The notes beneath the pieces are model-generated. The model did no database searches. It was not told the origin of the DNA and saw nothing but the letters and a program-made list of their open reading frames with translations. Source: Microbotryomycetes sp. JL201 (Eukaryota > Basidiomycota > Microbotryomycetes). Taken from it: a DNA stretch of 64,000 nucleotides. Position numbers and translations under genes: made by a program. Positions 34,486 to 50,783 of this stretch are shown here, in pieces (position 1 is the stretch's first letter; every line of letters begins with the position of its first letter). The DNA lies in contig JAQYUZ010000050.1 of NCBI GenBank assembly GCA_033819885.1, positions 54,732-118,731 on the forward strand, given 5' to 3'.

Positions 34486-35479
34486 TGCAGGGTTTAACGA
34501 TTTACCGTTGGTCATACCGCATCTGCACACTGGTCTCGCGTATGCTTTGAATCACACTAGAGCTCTTGGGCGGTACCCGGACGGATCGTGAGACTGTCGA
34601 TTACTGCTCCCAATCAATCTCCAGGTTCAAACTCGCTGGCTTGTTCGTTCTCCAGATGTGATTCCCGAATCGTGTGCTTGTTTGTTGTGCCGCTCTCGGG
34701 ATTCTTGGCAGCTGCCGCGGCGCAGCGGGCGCCTGCGCCGCGTCACAGTTTTTCAAACGTTTCGAACGTGGCGGCGTTCTGGCCGGCGAGCGAGACACAC
34801 GAGCATCCTCGATGCATGCGCGAAGCCCTCAATTTGCGACATTTCAAATTGGTCCTCACTGGTCAGTCATCAATATAGAGCAAAAGCCTCGACCTCAAGA
34901 GCAAGAATCTGGTATTGAAAAGAAGGCAAATGCGAGAAGCCAGACACGGTTTCAAGCGATTATGCAATTCGGAACGCGCCGAGATCAGACTTTCGAATGG
35001 TGTGTTGCAGAGCACTCCAAGCTCGAGGCCCATGGTTGGCCTGCGCTGCTTCCGTGCACAAGGATAGCCGTGCCAAGATATTCCGACTGCATCCGATCCG
35101 AGTTCATCTGATACGTATGAAAGCGCACAGGCGATATGTCGGAGTATATGTCACGGCTCGTACATGCAGTGACGACTCCAATCGTGCTTGTGCAGAGGAG
35201 TCAAGGCTCCTGAAGACCCACATGACTTGCAAAGAAGGTTTCGACCCATGTTGGCGGATGGACTGCGAGCCTCGCGTGGCCAGGAACAATGCGCTGCGGC
35301 CGGACTGCGCGGCTCGCAGAGCAGGCGGTCGCCAAGCGTCTTGACTTTTCTGCAAGCGCTCGTTCCAGTTTCTCTTTCCTCTCTTCAAGGCACTCGTCGA
35401 ATCAACCAACAGCAACCCTCTCGTCTCGCGGCTCGTGCGACGTTCAAGACCATACTTCCTCGCTCGCTCAGCGAAAAGA
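34486..35479 (+). other. Intergenic region, about 1 kb, no gene recognised
   Basis: Between two genes on the same strand. The longest plus frame (from 34674, 145 codons) has no recognisable motif and composition unlike a structured protein. No tRNA or structured RNA was seen. It should hold the TBCB 3' UTR and the RAX1-like promoter, and could carry an unrecognised non-coding transcript. Confidence 0.4.
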
Positions 35480-37064
35480 ATGTCGACTTCTGAAGCCACG
35501 ACTGTGGGCCCGACTCAGCGTTCGCGGTCCAATCGCGCGCCTCCGGCTGCACCAATTAAGGGCAGATACCGACTCTCGAGCCTCATCAACGTGCCGAACC
35601 GCTTGATCCGCCCCGGCTCGTTGATCGAAAAGGATTTGGACCAGCACCTGCAGCGCGATCCAAACGCCAAGTTCAACGGCGCTACAGCCGGAGTCGTGCG
35701 CGGCAGTCGCATCAAGTTGTGTGATGTTCAGCTTGAGGATGTCCTCTCTGGCAAGGTCAGTTATCTTGGTCCGATTGCCAGGCCATTCGCCTAGCGACAT
35801 CTCGTCCCGGCCAGGCCACAAATGCGATCGCAGTTTGTCGAATGTCGCTGACGTCAATTCACTGCATTCGCTTTGACCGCTCTCACTGCCGCACATGAAT
35901 CAAATCTGTATCGCGACGATGACGACTTGTAGATGACACCCCCCGTCAGCTTGCGCGACTTCGAAGACTTTCTCTGCTTTCGGACAAAATCAGCCGAGAA
36001 TTTCTACTTTGAAGTGTGGTTGCGTCAGTACAACGCCTTGTACAACAATTCGAATCCCTCAAATCGCAATCACAATGACGTGCTTGCTTTGCAAGACTCG
36101 TACAACACTGCAGTCGACGTGTTCCTGTCGTCGTCGTCGCCGCTCGAACTCAACTTGCCTGCTGAAATTCGTCGCGCGCTGGACAGTCATATTAACGATC
36201 TCAAGCATCGATGCATGTCTGACCGATCGGTAGAGAGCTTTTTGCCACCAGAGGCGTTCGCTGCCGCCCACAAGGAAACGAGCGAATCATTGGCGCAATC
36301 ATTCAAGCAGTTCCTGCTGCAGGTTTCAAGGAACGCCGACCGCAATCGCGCTCGATTCGCAATGTTTTTGGGCGCTCTGACCTGGGCTTTGGGCCTCGTG
36401 CCGACGATCGTTTGCGCCGTCTTGGGCAAGAGTCGAGCGTGGCGGTGTCTCGGACTGTGGGCTTGGTGGTTTGGCACGGTCGTGTTTGTTGGCGGACTGA
36501 AGCGCACATGCCTCGTTATTTACTTGTTTGGCGACAACAGGTAAGCCTCGGGTTGCGCTCCGGCCATGGTCACTCCGACTGACCCTCGTCTCCTGCGCCT
36601 TTGAAAGGCAATTGTACTCTTGGGAACTTGCTCGTCAGGTCGACAACGGCTCTTCATTCTTTTCTGACGACTCGTCCCCGACAATGGTAGACCTCGAGAA
36701 TGGTAAATTCGATTACAACTCTGAGAAAGCTTCACCTACGTTGGACGACTCGCCATCTCGTCGTTCATCTTCAACGTTCCCAGACTTCAACTACTACCCC
36801 CTCCGACCTGCTTCAGAGTCTGAAAAGTCGTTCAAGTCATCGACAGCTTCGACGACAACGCCGAGCGGATTGTATTTCGCTCCGGCTTCTTTGAACGAAA
36901 CCTTGCCAAAGTCTGCCAAAGTGTGGGCGCCGTTCACAAAACTGTGGAACCCGATCGTTGCAAGGGCTCAACGTGACATTGTCATGGCAGCAGCCGGTTA
37001 CGGAGTCGTCGTCATGTGCGTCACTGCAGCCATTTGTTTGGCCGTACCCAACAGAAAAGTTTAG
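35480..37064 (+). CDS. RGS-domain transmembrane protein, Rax1-like
   Basis: Exons 35480-35755, 35933-36540 and 36608-37064 give 446 residues. After a basic, disordered 60-residue head comes VQLEDVLSGK joined to PPVSLRDFEDFLCF, then the RGS core: KSAENFYFEVWLRQY, a helical middle, LNLPAEIRRALDSHI and FLPPEAFAAAHKETSESLAQ with FKQFLLQVSRN. Three hydrophobic helices follow (MFLGALTWALGLVPTIVCAV, LWAWWFGTVVFVGGL, and near the C-terminus DIVMAAAGYGVVVMCVTAAI), the last after a Ser/Asp-rich loop. RGS plus C-terminal membrane helices is the plan of yeast Rax1, a bud-site protein, and of several basidiomycete RGS proteins. Which G-alpha it acts on, if any, is unknown. The 177-nt first intron is long for this region. 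Confidence 0.75.
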
Positions 37065-37407
37065 AGCGTCTATGTAGCGCGTCCAAGCTTTATATTATTT
37101 CGCTCGTTTAGTTCCTTCTATTCCCTTGTTCTCGCATCGCTTTCGCTCTGATATTGTTCGATCCGGTTCAGAAATGTCGCTCCTTTGCAATTTATGATAC
37201 ACGATTTTCCTCGGTCACGTTTGAGTGTACGAATGGTCGACTATCGTTTCACATGACGTATAGGTGGTGCGTAGCTACCCCACAGGCACGTCCGCGCGGA
37301 GAGATTGAAAAACAAATATGGTAAAAATTGAAATTTAAACAGTACTTAGGGACAAGATCAAGTGTCATGAATGAAAAAGACGATACGAAATGTTTACGTG
37401 TTTCGTT
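37065..37407. terminator. Convergent 3' region (RAX1-like / CSC1)
   Basis: About 340 bases, clearly more AT-rich than the flanking genes, with runs such as ATATTATTTCG near 37090 and AAAATTGAAATTTAAAC near 37325. It probably carries the polyadenylation sites of both genes. No coding potential seen. Confidence 0.45.
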
Positions 37408-40400
37408 CTACAGCTGTTGCGATTCGTCCCAATCTTCACCGGGTGGAGCTCGAGAGACGTCCACTTTGCCCTTGTCGTCCATGCGAGCGCCGTCGGATGA
37501 AGTGTCGACGCCTGCAGCTCGAGTAGCTTCAACTTCGGTCCTCGAGTATCCGTGGTGGTCTTCTGGAATCCAAACGGTCGGGTAACCCTGCAAACCCATC
37601 ATCGCAACGTGTCAAAACTCGTTCGAAATAATCGGCTTGGGCGCTCGATCACTGACCTCGTACGTCGCGGGATGGTCAAACGCATTCTTGTCAACGTGCT
37701 CTTCGCCAGGCAAAGTACCGTGGCTGCCGTTTTTGGCATACGCAACATTTTCGTCCGACCTGCCTCCAGCAGACGTCGTCGGGGGGTACACTATCGAAAA
37801 AATACGTTCAAGGAGTGAGCAAAACAATTCCGCGAAAACTCCTCAACACAGCTTACTTGACGGATCTCGCTTCTCGTCCACGCTGATGCGAGTGTCTGCG
37901 AATTCTGGCGAGCCAGTGCCTTGCAGTTCGCGCAGTCGACCGGCGACCGACAAGGGCAAGTATTGAATCAGAGGCTTGTAGCCCGAAGCCATCGTGACGT
38001 GGAAAAAGACGGTCAAAACAATCAAGACAACCATGAGAGCGCCTGTGATATCCGTCAAAGCCGAGTCAGTGCTTTTCAACGACAGATGCGATCAGGTCGA
38101 CGCGACACTTGCCTTGGGCGATCGAGTTGTGTTTGCCATTCTGGTCCACAGCCAAGAAGAACAAGCCGCACAAGCACAACTCTTCAATGTAGAGGCCAAC
38201 AAAGATGTGCGTCAAGGCCTTGGGGTAGAACAAGCCGCCGGTCTCGCCAGCTGGAGGACAGTCGATGACGAGCAGGAACAGATACTACAGTTCGGCGCAA
38301 TAAGCTCGACGATCCAGAGTAGGAGAGAACTAAATACTCACCTTATACACGAACCAGTACAAGAAAAAGGCGACAAAGGCGAAACCGTTAATGAGCGGCG
38401 CAATAATCGAATACGCAAGTCCGATGACGGTCAGCAGCGTCATGCCGGGGAACTGAACGAAACCATCAGTACATAGCGTCCATGTCAAAGATGTGTAGCG
38501 AGCGGATTTACCAGGGTACCCCATGCGACTCCATTCATCTGGTACTTGATATTGTAGACCGATCGAGGCGTAGATCCCAAAATGAACAGCTTGACGTAGT
38601 ACAAGATCAACGGCACGATCTGCAGCAAGCCACCGGCCGCTCCAGCAAACGACGTCGTGACAAAGTAAGTCAGGAAGAAGATTGATGCGCTCGGCAATTG
38701 CGTAGCCAGAATCGTGACGGCGCTCGACGGGTTCTGAACGATGCCAGGAATAGAGTTGACCAAGCCACTAGCGAGCGTGACAATGATGAATCCATGAATG
38801 AACAAGAACATGAAGTAGCGGGTCATGAGCGACAGCTCAATACTCGTCTTGAGCGGAATGCCCTCCAAGCGTGCAAAGACTGGACCAGTTGGTTATCAGC
38901 CTCCAAGTACGTAAGACGGTCCTGTCGTGTGCTCACGTCGAAGGATGATCGGCAGCAGGATAAACAAAACTGCGAGCGCGATAGGCGGCAAAGCACCCTG
39001 AATGATGCCGTTGACAGCTGCAAGCCACCTAAGGTCAGCTAAATCATGACCAGACGAAACTCGGTGCGCTTACGCGTGGGGAGCGTGCACAACCATCCCA
39101 TCCATGAAACGTTCAAGCACAGAGCGCTGACATTGCTGAGCAAACCGACAAACGCCACTGTATAGAACAAAGATTTGTGTGTTAGCCAGCCCGACGAGAC
39201 ATTGAGAATGCACGTGACGCACCAGGGAAAGCCCAGCCGACGATCAAGCCGACAGTAGCGGCCCAAGATGCAACGTAACGAAGTTTGGCCTGATAAGGGT
39301 TAATGTTCAAGTTTGACCAGACGACGTCTTCCTGAGCGACCTCCAGGTAGCGCGCCGCCATGCGCAGCGGAGCGTGGTGGTTCAAGCACCTGCGGAGAAT
39401 GATGTTCAGCTGTGAGCGCTGCGAGCTGTCATGCTTGATGACGCACTGAGCAAACATGTGTGCGGCGATCTGTTGGTTGAATTGAATGAAAGCAGCCGAC
39501 TCGGCAGGATATTTCGTGTTACCTTCTGGACCATTGAGCACGCCACGAGCCTCTTCAAGCTCGCGTGTCGTCGTCGCAATCTCTTCGCGTGCCCACTCGA
39601 TCGTGTCGACCTTTTTGCCAAACAAACCCAGGAAACCGAGCTTGTACGACGGACGCTTCTTAGTGGGCACATAGCGCTCGATCAAGCCGCGGTCTTGTTC
39701 GACGTGCGTCGGCAAATCCTGCTGATTCTTTCCTTTACTAGCCTTCTTGTTTTCTTTGGTGATGGCCTTTGCCGCAAGCTTGAGCAGCTTGTTCTCGGCA
39801 GACTCGAGTTTGCCGCATGCCTTTTGACGGCGCTCGTACAAGTCAGGCATACCGTCAAGGTTCCTGCGCAGATGACGGCCGTCAACATGCTGCCTGAGCA
39901 ATGGCTCGATCTATGCTTGCCTCGCGAGCCAGACTCGTTTGACTCCACCTGGCAAGACACTGCAGAAGCGTTGCATAGCATCGACAGTCAAGAATTCTTT
40001 CGGCACGCCCGTGACGAGGACGGTGCGCGATTGGGCGAGCATGGCGTGTTCTTTCGACATGAGGAAGTCTTGACGCAGAATAATGTATGCTGCATATTCG
40101 CGCTTGATGAGATAAAAGACGTAGACTGCGGATCATCACATCTTTGTGAGCAATAGTCTAGTAGGTGCAGCTTTCAGCGCTTACACGTGAAGAGCCAGAC
40201 TAGGATCAAGTGAGCGGCGTAGCGAGGCTGCTCAGTCTCGCCGACGTTGCCGAATGTGAACATGTTGAGACCAGTATTTCCGCCACTGCTGTTGGCCGCG
40301 TTGACTGGCAACAGGATGACCCATGAGATGATCCAGCTACACACTTCTCGTCAATGGGGCTGTCACCAGTCGATGTCAAGCGAATCACTCACAAAGGCAA

Positions 40401-41284
40401 AAACATCTCACACATGAGCCACAAGAATCTGACAAAGACGTAGGCATCGAGACCGTTCTTGATGATGATGTCGCGCGCATCGTAGCGCAAAATCGCCGGA
40501 ATCCACCCAAGGAACGATGACGGCAACGGCTCGTGGCGTTTCCTAAGAACGGGGCGCAAGTATGCTAGTCAATATTTGTTATTTCTTATCGCCCAGTAAC
40601 TGCTTGTTGCCAGCGCAGGAGAACATGCGCGTGAAAGACGAAAGACAACGCAAGCAATGTGGGGGTGAAAGTATAGAATGCCTCTGCCAAAATTAGGCTC
40701 AAGAGCACGAGAGCACGAGCGCGTGCCAGGCTGGGATCGGAACACACTAGCGTTGCCATGATCTCTCGTCGTGGCGATTCAACTTGTTCAGTCTTGTATG
40801 GTGGCTTACTTTGGCGGGACCAGATATGACCGCGGATTGTAGATCTTGCGGAATCTGTTTTTGATGACGACAAAGATTGCGACTTCGGCGGCGAGAGTCA
40901 CGATACCGACGACTGTAGAATGGCAGAGCGTAGCAAGTCAGCACGATCGCGAGCGAGCAGGCGAATGCGTGCGGCGGCGACTGCGAAGGTCCGTGCGCCG
41001 CCCGACAAACATTCCAAGCCCAAAGGGCACGACACTCACCAAAGGCCGTGATGAACGTCTCGGTCGACTGTTTCGAATCAGTTAAGACATGCGGTCAGTG
41101 CCAGATTTCCTTGCGAGTCTGCATCGTGTATTTGCGCATGTTTGTGCGCTCGCGCGCCATCTCTTTACGGCTCGTCGAATTGCGCTCGGGGACGAGTGCA
41201 CGTGCACAAGAAGTGCGGTGCTAAGCTCAAATATTCTGTGAGATCGCTCACCTTGCTCGTCGCATCTTCTCGCGTCGCCGACAT
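37408..41284 (-). CDS. CSC1/OSCA/TMEM63 family cation channel (DUF221)
   Basis: Multi-pass plasma- or vacuolar-membrane protein; relatives are osmotically or mechanically gated calcium-permeable channels. The chosen start is MSATREDATSK, spliced to STETFITAFVVGIVTLAAEV (first helix) and NRFRKIYNPRSYLVPPK. A 267-nt intron precedes KRHEPLPSSFLGWIPAI and GLDAYVFVRFLWLMCEMF. Next are FYVFYLIKREYAAYI, RTVLVTGVPKEFLTVDA (cytosolic RRM-like domain), a long basic coil with KLLKLAAKAITKENKK, and KLGFLGLFGKKVDTIEWARE. The pore half includes AWAATVGLIVGWAFPG-like helices and FFLTYFVTTSFAGAAGGLLQ. The tail has YPTVWIPEDHHGYSRTE and is acidic. This block order is that of fungal Csc1/Phm7 proteins. Confidence 0.85.
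40543..40809 (-). other. Long intron (267 nt) in the CSC1 gene
   Basis: Splicing GTAAGC at 40809 to TTCTTAG at 40543 joins VPPK to KRHEPLPSSFLG, the spacing expected for the family, so the whole stretch is intron although most introns here are 50-75 nt. Reading through hits a stop at once. No clear C/D or H/ACA snoRNA boxes were found. Confidence 0.6.
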
Positions 41285-42078
41285 GGCTCACACCGTGTGC
41301 GCGTCTGGCGAAGAAGGAAATCGGCGCGCCGCGCAGCGCAGCGGACAAGTTGAAAAAGGCCTCGACTCTGCAGGATCACTCGATGATGTGGACGAGGCTG
41401 TGCAGCGATATTCAGGTCGAGCACAGCTGGCACACGTTGAACAGTCAGAGGTGAATCACCGCGAACAGCTTGATGTTCAACTTCAGTCACAAACTAGTCG
41501 TGCTCGTCAGAGAATACGTCATAGGCGACCGGCAAAAACAGTCCACTCTCGCCAAGCAATGACACCGCAGCGCAGAATCGCGATTATATGACAGGTTCGT
41601 AATACATGATCGATACGGTGCACGACCTGAATGACGAATTGCGGCTGTCGATAATCAGAGCCCATCGCGGAAACACGTGCACACCACCTGTACACGACCA
41701 CACTTGACTTTGCTCGGCTGTTGATCTTGTCTACATTCCCCTCGAGATCAGATGGTTGTCTGTCACTGTACTCTTTCCAAGAACATCTTGAAGGGCCGCG
41801 GGCTTCGACCGAAATCATCTGTGCAACGTGAATTTGATAACGTTGAAACACAGTCTCCAGAGAGATTGTAATCAGGAACGTGATCCTACACAGACAGACC
41901 AGACCATTATCTGGAACGTGATCAAGCGCTACCACACGTCTCGCAAACTCCGTACTCTAGTGCTCTATGTGTCGCGGTCCGTTGGCTGTGCCATTGACGA
42001 GTCCAGGCATTTTGCTGTGACGCGAGGGATGGGTCAAGATTTGCCAAAAAAAGACCATCACCAGGATTTCCCCTAAAA
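41285..42078 (-). other. Intergenic region upstream of CSC1
   Basis: About 790 bases between the CSC1 start and the AMD1 stop, both on the minus strand. The longest minus frame (41519-41935) shows no family motif. It likely holds the AMD1 3' UTR and the CSC1 promoter. Confidence 0.4.
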
Positions 42079-45000
42079 CTAGACTGACATGGAAGTAGGC
42101 CCCCCCGACATGGCGGCGGCGCCGAGCGACTCGTTCGTGTCAAGTCCGGCCAGCTTATGCGATGCGTCCAACTCTCGCATCACTGTCGCCGAGCCTTGAC
42201 TGATCTGTGCAATCTATCTCACAGTATGTGCATCAGCAAAACATTTTCACTGGAAAAGAAACGCAGGCACCAGCTCATATCTGTCGTGCCAAATCAAAGG
42301 ATAGAAACTTACCATTGTTCTCTCTTCTGTCAAAGTCGAATTCCTGTATTCGATCCTCAAGTTGGGCACGTTCGTCTTGTGAATGTAGTTGCTCTCAGGT
42401 CCGTCCTTGTACCAATCACTGCCAAGCCAGTGGCGCTTGACTTGCATTTCGAAACCAGACTGGACACAAGAGTTGCGAGCGAGCTCACACATGTCTTTCG
42501 GGCAAAGTCAGCTTCAGTGAGGGCGCTCAAGAGCGAACAGGAGCATTCTGAGACGCACCCGCCGGGGACAACTAGGTTTCAAAAAGCAGAGTCGTCAGTG
42601 AAACTTGCACAGGGCCATCAACAAGCCTTGACTTGTCTCACCTTGTAGATCTGAGCAGCAACACTGTACTCTTCCAGGAGAGGTTCCTGTGAATCCGTTA
42701 CCTTATTAGACACGACGCCTCCCAAGTGCAACCTCGTCGTATATCCGCCTTTGCCACGGCACCGGGCTCGCTCTCACCTTTGTGAAATGAAACTGCAACG
42801 GGTCGTCCGTACTCAGCGAGACATTCATACCTGCCTTGAAAAAGTTTGAAAACGGATTGCGCTCATAAGTCAAAAACAAAGCGTTGTTTGACAAAGGGGA
42901 CATGGCAATCTGTTTCAAAAGCCGGGCCCTGCTTCGTTAGCACAACCTTTTTAACCAACAGAGCTGACATTCAGAGAAAGACTGACGCCGATCTGCTTGA
43001 GGTAGTACAAGTACTGCAAGGCGGGAACTTTGCGCAGCAAGATGCCATGGGAGATCGAATGAGACGTCAAGAACGCCGACGTTAGATGGTCCGTGTCGCC
43101 AGCCTCGCCGGCGTGCGGCCGTAACCAGAACGTATCTGTTCGCGAGTCACCATCGTCGTCGTTGTCAGGCCCTCAAAGCGTCCAGAAATGCAGTATTTGT
43201 CACTGACTGAACCCTCTGTCGTGCCGCCAATTGTTGAGCGAGGCAATGTTGGCGAACAGGTAGTACAACCAGTACGAGTACGGAGCTTTGTGGAAGTCAG
43301 AGCTCGTCAGCACGCTTTCTGCACATGACATGCGCCACGTACGGTTCTGGGCCGTGTCCCAGTCTTTGGGAAAAGGAAACTTGCGATACAATCGTCGTTC
43401 GGCTTTCGACTCGTCATCAACGCTGTCAAAGCCAACAACGCGCTGCAAAAACACATGCAGCTCCGGGTGGGACGTAGGTTCTCGAGTCACCTCGAACAGA
43501 GGCTCAAAAATGTCTTTGAACCACAACGGCGTCGCGTCAGTCCGCCTCGGTTCGGCACTGAATCGCGCTCGCACTCACTCGTCAAAACTTGATCGAACGA
43601 CGACACTGCGCCAGACTTTTTGAAAACGTCGTACAGCCTCGGGATTTGGATCAGCCATCGCACATTGTCCGAAAACAGTTCATTCTTGACGATCCACTTG
43701 GCGAGCTTGTCCCACTCGTCCTTGCTGCGACCATAGATGCTGATTCGGTACTCTGCCATTTGGTACTTGTTGTTTTGCAAGTCTTCGATAATTTCTGATG
43801 GCAGGAGACGCGTGAGTGTTCGAAACAGTGGCGAAGGAGAGTAATGCTCTACCTTTTGTGAGCTCCGCCAAGTACCGACCGTTGATGAAACTGGAGCAAG
43901 GATCAGTCGGCCGCCTTCAAAGAGACGGAAAACCAGAGAACACCCACTTGTCCGTCTTGAGAAAGATCTCGCGCAACCGCGACTCGCCGATCGGGTTGTA
44001 CGACAAGTTGAACTTGTCGAACCGGTGAAATGACTTCTGGTGCGCATGCATGTCCAACGTGTCGATCGAAAGGTCGTACGGCGTCAGGTTGAGTGACTCG
44101 AACACTTGACGCAACGTCAAGTCTTGGCCGTCACGGTGAATAACAACTTCCTGGAGTAACGAGATCAGCGGACAGCTATTGCGCTTCTGATTCCAAACCT
44201 TGCCTGTGGACACCGCCTCATCTTCATCTTCATGAAGCGCAATAAATGCTTTTGATTCATGCTCGCCGAATGATGTACGTGTGTGTCAACCTTTGGAGCG
44301 TGTTCTGTGTCATTCGAGAACATCGGATGGGGTTTGTATGCCTTAGCTGACCTTTCGGACATTGTAGAAATCACGGTGCGAAACTCGCTGTCAAGCCAAG
44401 CGAAATTAGATTTTGCGGCATTCTGTCTCCCGCCGGACAGAAAGCTCGCCTTCATCTCTGCCATCTCCCTGTACTCGTTCAAGAGGACGTAAAGATTCCA
44501 CTTGCTTTCGAGATACCTCAGTCGCCTCCACGCAAAACTTTTGGCCGGACCTGGAGTCTGAAGCATGTGAGCCCAAGTCTCGTCCAATGCATACTGTGTT
44601 GAACGAACTTGCCATCGCTAATGACGGACAATACCTCGTCCAAATCTTGAAAGTATTCTTTTATCGTCGGAATTCTGTACAGTGGCTTGGGTGACTCTGC
44701 GTTGATCGACTCTGCAACAAGTTTCAGCCGACAGCAGGCTGTTACACGCAACTTTCTACAAATGCTTACCTTCAGAGTAAACTTGATAAATTCCGCTGGA
44801 GTCGAGCTCGAACCTCTTTCGTTTCGCCTCTGGCTCTTTGTCTGGCACGACGACTTTGCTCCAATCGAATCTTCTCCTGACGTTCTCCCTTGCAGTGATT
44901 TCTGCCGTCGTCTCGAGCGACTCGCTAAAGGCATCTCGTTGCTCCCAGTGTGGTTGAGGTGGCGGAGGGTAAATCTTCCATGGTTCGAAAGCAGGCTCAT

Positions 45001-45877
45001 TGCTTTGTTCCGACGACGGCCCTTTGTAGACACCATCGTAATTTGCAGGATTGTCTTGCAAGCCTAAGATGGATAAAGTCGTTCCGTCAGTCTTTGGCCT
45101 CGCGTGTCCAAGGCATTGACAAAGACGACTTGCGCTGTCGACTGATGGCCATGTACTTGTCTCGGAGATCCATGCATTTCTGGAACGAGGCGTACAATGC
45201 TCTCAATTCTGCTGTAACATGTTCTTCCGGATTCGCTGCATGTGAGTAAAGTAATCCGGCCGAGAGATGCGAACGTGCGGCTTGTCAGAGCGAATGGCCA
45301 AGGCCGAGTCCACAGACATGCAGGCGCTGACCTGCAGTAAACCCTTCATCAATCGCCTCTGCATCCTCTAGTGCCTCATCAAAGTGCGGTTTGTGGTCGA
45401 GTGCTTCGGCCGAGGAACGGTGGTGATCGATCGCCGAACCTGTGCTCGGTGATTCCTGGTTCGCGCCCGTTGTGAACCCGAGTCCGAGTTTGGCGATGCG
45501 CGGGGACGTCAGGTCGTCTTGATGGATCGACCTCGACCTCGAGCGAGCGTGCTGCCCTTGCGTTTGAGGCGCGGCGGGCGTCGAGATGCGCAGGCCTTCG
45601 AGCGACGGCTTTGCCGTCAACAGAGGCGTCGCGCCGACCGTGTGCAGCTCCGCATGAAACGCAGAGTCATCCTGAGAATCCGTCATGTCCGATCTCCGTC
45701 AGCAGGCGGCACATCGCTCATCGTCGTCCAGTTTGAATTCTCGCAACTGACGTGAAGGTGCGCCCGCTCGTCTCGATACTCAAAGTACGGGTGCTGGGGG
45801 CTCGCAGGGTCACCATTTGGTGTCTGACTGCGGCTAGCTTCTGGACTCGAGCCGCTCTTTGGCGTGTCGGTCGCCAT
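42079..45877 (-). CDS. AMD1: AMP deaminase
   Basis: Converts AMP to IMP in purine salvage and energy balance. Many short introns; very roughly 900-1,000 residues. The start [20 protein letters not shown] was preferred; an in-frame ATG at 45922 would add 15 residues. The N-terminal region is disordered. The enzyme domain shows [60 protein letters not shown] with the two metal-binding histidines, [39 protein letters not shown], and near the end [20 protein letters not shown] and [16 protein letters not shown], the family signature with its catalytic aspartates. The last exon probably gives a tail ending in [10 protein letters not shown] at the TAG 42079-42081, following an intron after [10 protein letters not shown]. 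Confidence 0.92.
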
Positions 45878-46040
45878 AGCGAGCGCTCGGCCGCTGTCGC
45901 AACAAGTCAACTTTGGTTCCAAGTTTAGACTCGGATAGTGTAATAGTGCAAGACCATTTCGTCACTAAGCGAATCCTGCCCAGGTGCATGTGAGCAGATC
46001 ATAAATGGATATAAAGTGTTTGATTCCAAGTTGAGCGTCA

Positions 46041-46735
46041 TCACTGTGCTTTCCTCGCCACAGCTGACGAGTCGAAATGGCTGATAATGTTCGATGATCT
46101 CGAGCCGAAATCGATGGCCATGGCCAACGGCACGAGCATGAATGGCACATAGGTTGCCAGCAGCTGGAACAGCCTCTGTGATGTGAGGCCAGGCAATTGA
46201 AACAGTGTGGCAATGCATGCCAAAGTCGTCGTGGCGGTCGAGGCTCCGTAGATGGTCAAGACAGGATACAGTGTCCGCTTGTCTGTTATCGACATGCGCC
46301 AACGGTTGTCAGTATATTGCTGTACGAAACTCTCGCGCTGAAACTTGCCGTGCCACAGGGCCCAAGCGCCGATAATGAACGTGGGCAATTGAAAGACTAT
46401 TTCGAGCAGCAGAAAGCTTCGAAACCAAGCAAACGTCGGAGTACTGGCAGCTTGCAGGAGCGGGTCGTCCTTGAGCGCAATGTCGTCTGCAAGCGATCCG
46501 TGCAATCGTCAGCGCCGAGGCTCGGCCACGGTCTGGCAAGCTGTCGATCCAGCTTCGTGCAAGCGGACACAGACAACCTCTCGATGTGAGCTCGACTACA
46601 CTCACAAACAAGGCGCCATGACTGCGGCAGGGCTTTGCTGATGCTCGGCAAGGCGTGAACGTCCACTAACAAAGTCGCTGGAATGTGCACCAACAAGAAC
46701 GCCATGTAGACCATGTCTCTTGTCCTTGCTTGCAT
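46041..46735 (-). CDS. TMEM97/Ema19-type EXPERA-domain membrane protein
   Basis: Exons 46606-46735 and 46041-46486 on the minus strand give 191 residues. The protein has four hydrophobic helices: MVYMAFLLVHIPATLLVDVH, FAWFRSFLLLEIVFQLPTFI with GAWALWHG, VLTIYGASTATTTLACIATL, and LFQLLATYVPFMLVPLAMAI. The pattern 'D-x-VY-x-x-F-x-x-HIP', 'DPLLQAAS-x-x-x-x-WF-x-SF-x-x-LE-x-x-FQLP' is the TMEM97 (sigma-2 receptor) / yeast Ema19 family, which belongs to the EXPERA fold with sterol isomerase EBP. Yeast Ema19 has been tied to ER-routed delivery of mitochondrial precursors; the human protein to sterol handling. The role here is inferred. It is divergent from the SNF2 gene with 133 bases between starts. 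Confidence 0.85.
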
Positions 46736-46868
46736 TGTTGTGTGTTTCGGTCGATATGCAAGGTTGCGGCCGGTCGAATCGAATGTCAATCTATGACGCG
46801 CCGCGACGCGTTTCGCCGCCGCCCGAAGGTTTTCGATTGTCGCCTCTGCCCACAAGCGAACGCCCGGA
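46736..46868. promoter_or_regulatory. Short divergent promoter (TMEM97-like / SNF2 gene)
   Basis: 133 bases between the two start codons. No named element; both core promoters must fit here or within 5' transcribed sequence. Confidence 0.45.
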
Positions 46869-50536
<3,668 letters not shown>

Positions 50537-50783
50537 AAATGCATATCCATATCAGCCTGCATAACTATTTAGAGTTGAATCAGTGTGTTTTGTAGACCTC
50601 TACCATATTTATTGTTTGTCTAGATCACTTTCGATACATGTAGCACGTGTGCGAGTGTAAATGTCCATATTTCATGCCAATTTCAACATTCAAAAATCCA
50701 TTCACGCTCTTTCGACTACACAACAATCACTAATTCTCGCCGCATCATCCGATCAAAACTGGAAAACAAAACAATCAAAAACG

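Noticed and set aside
34674-35111. A possible 145-codon gene on the plus strand
   Set aside because: No motif, no plausible splice link, and composition like intergenic DNA.
41519-41935. A possible 138-codon minus-strand gene upstream of CSC1
   Set aside because: No recognisable domain and no supporting context; probably CSC1 5' or AMD1 3' flanking sequence.
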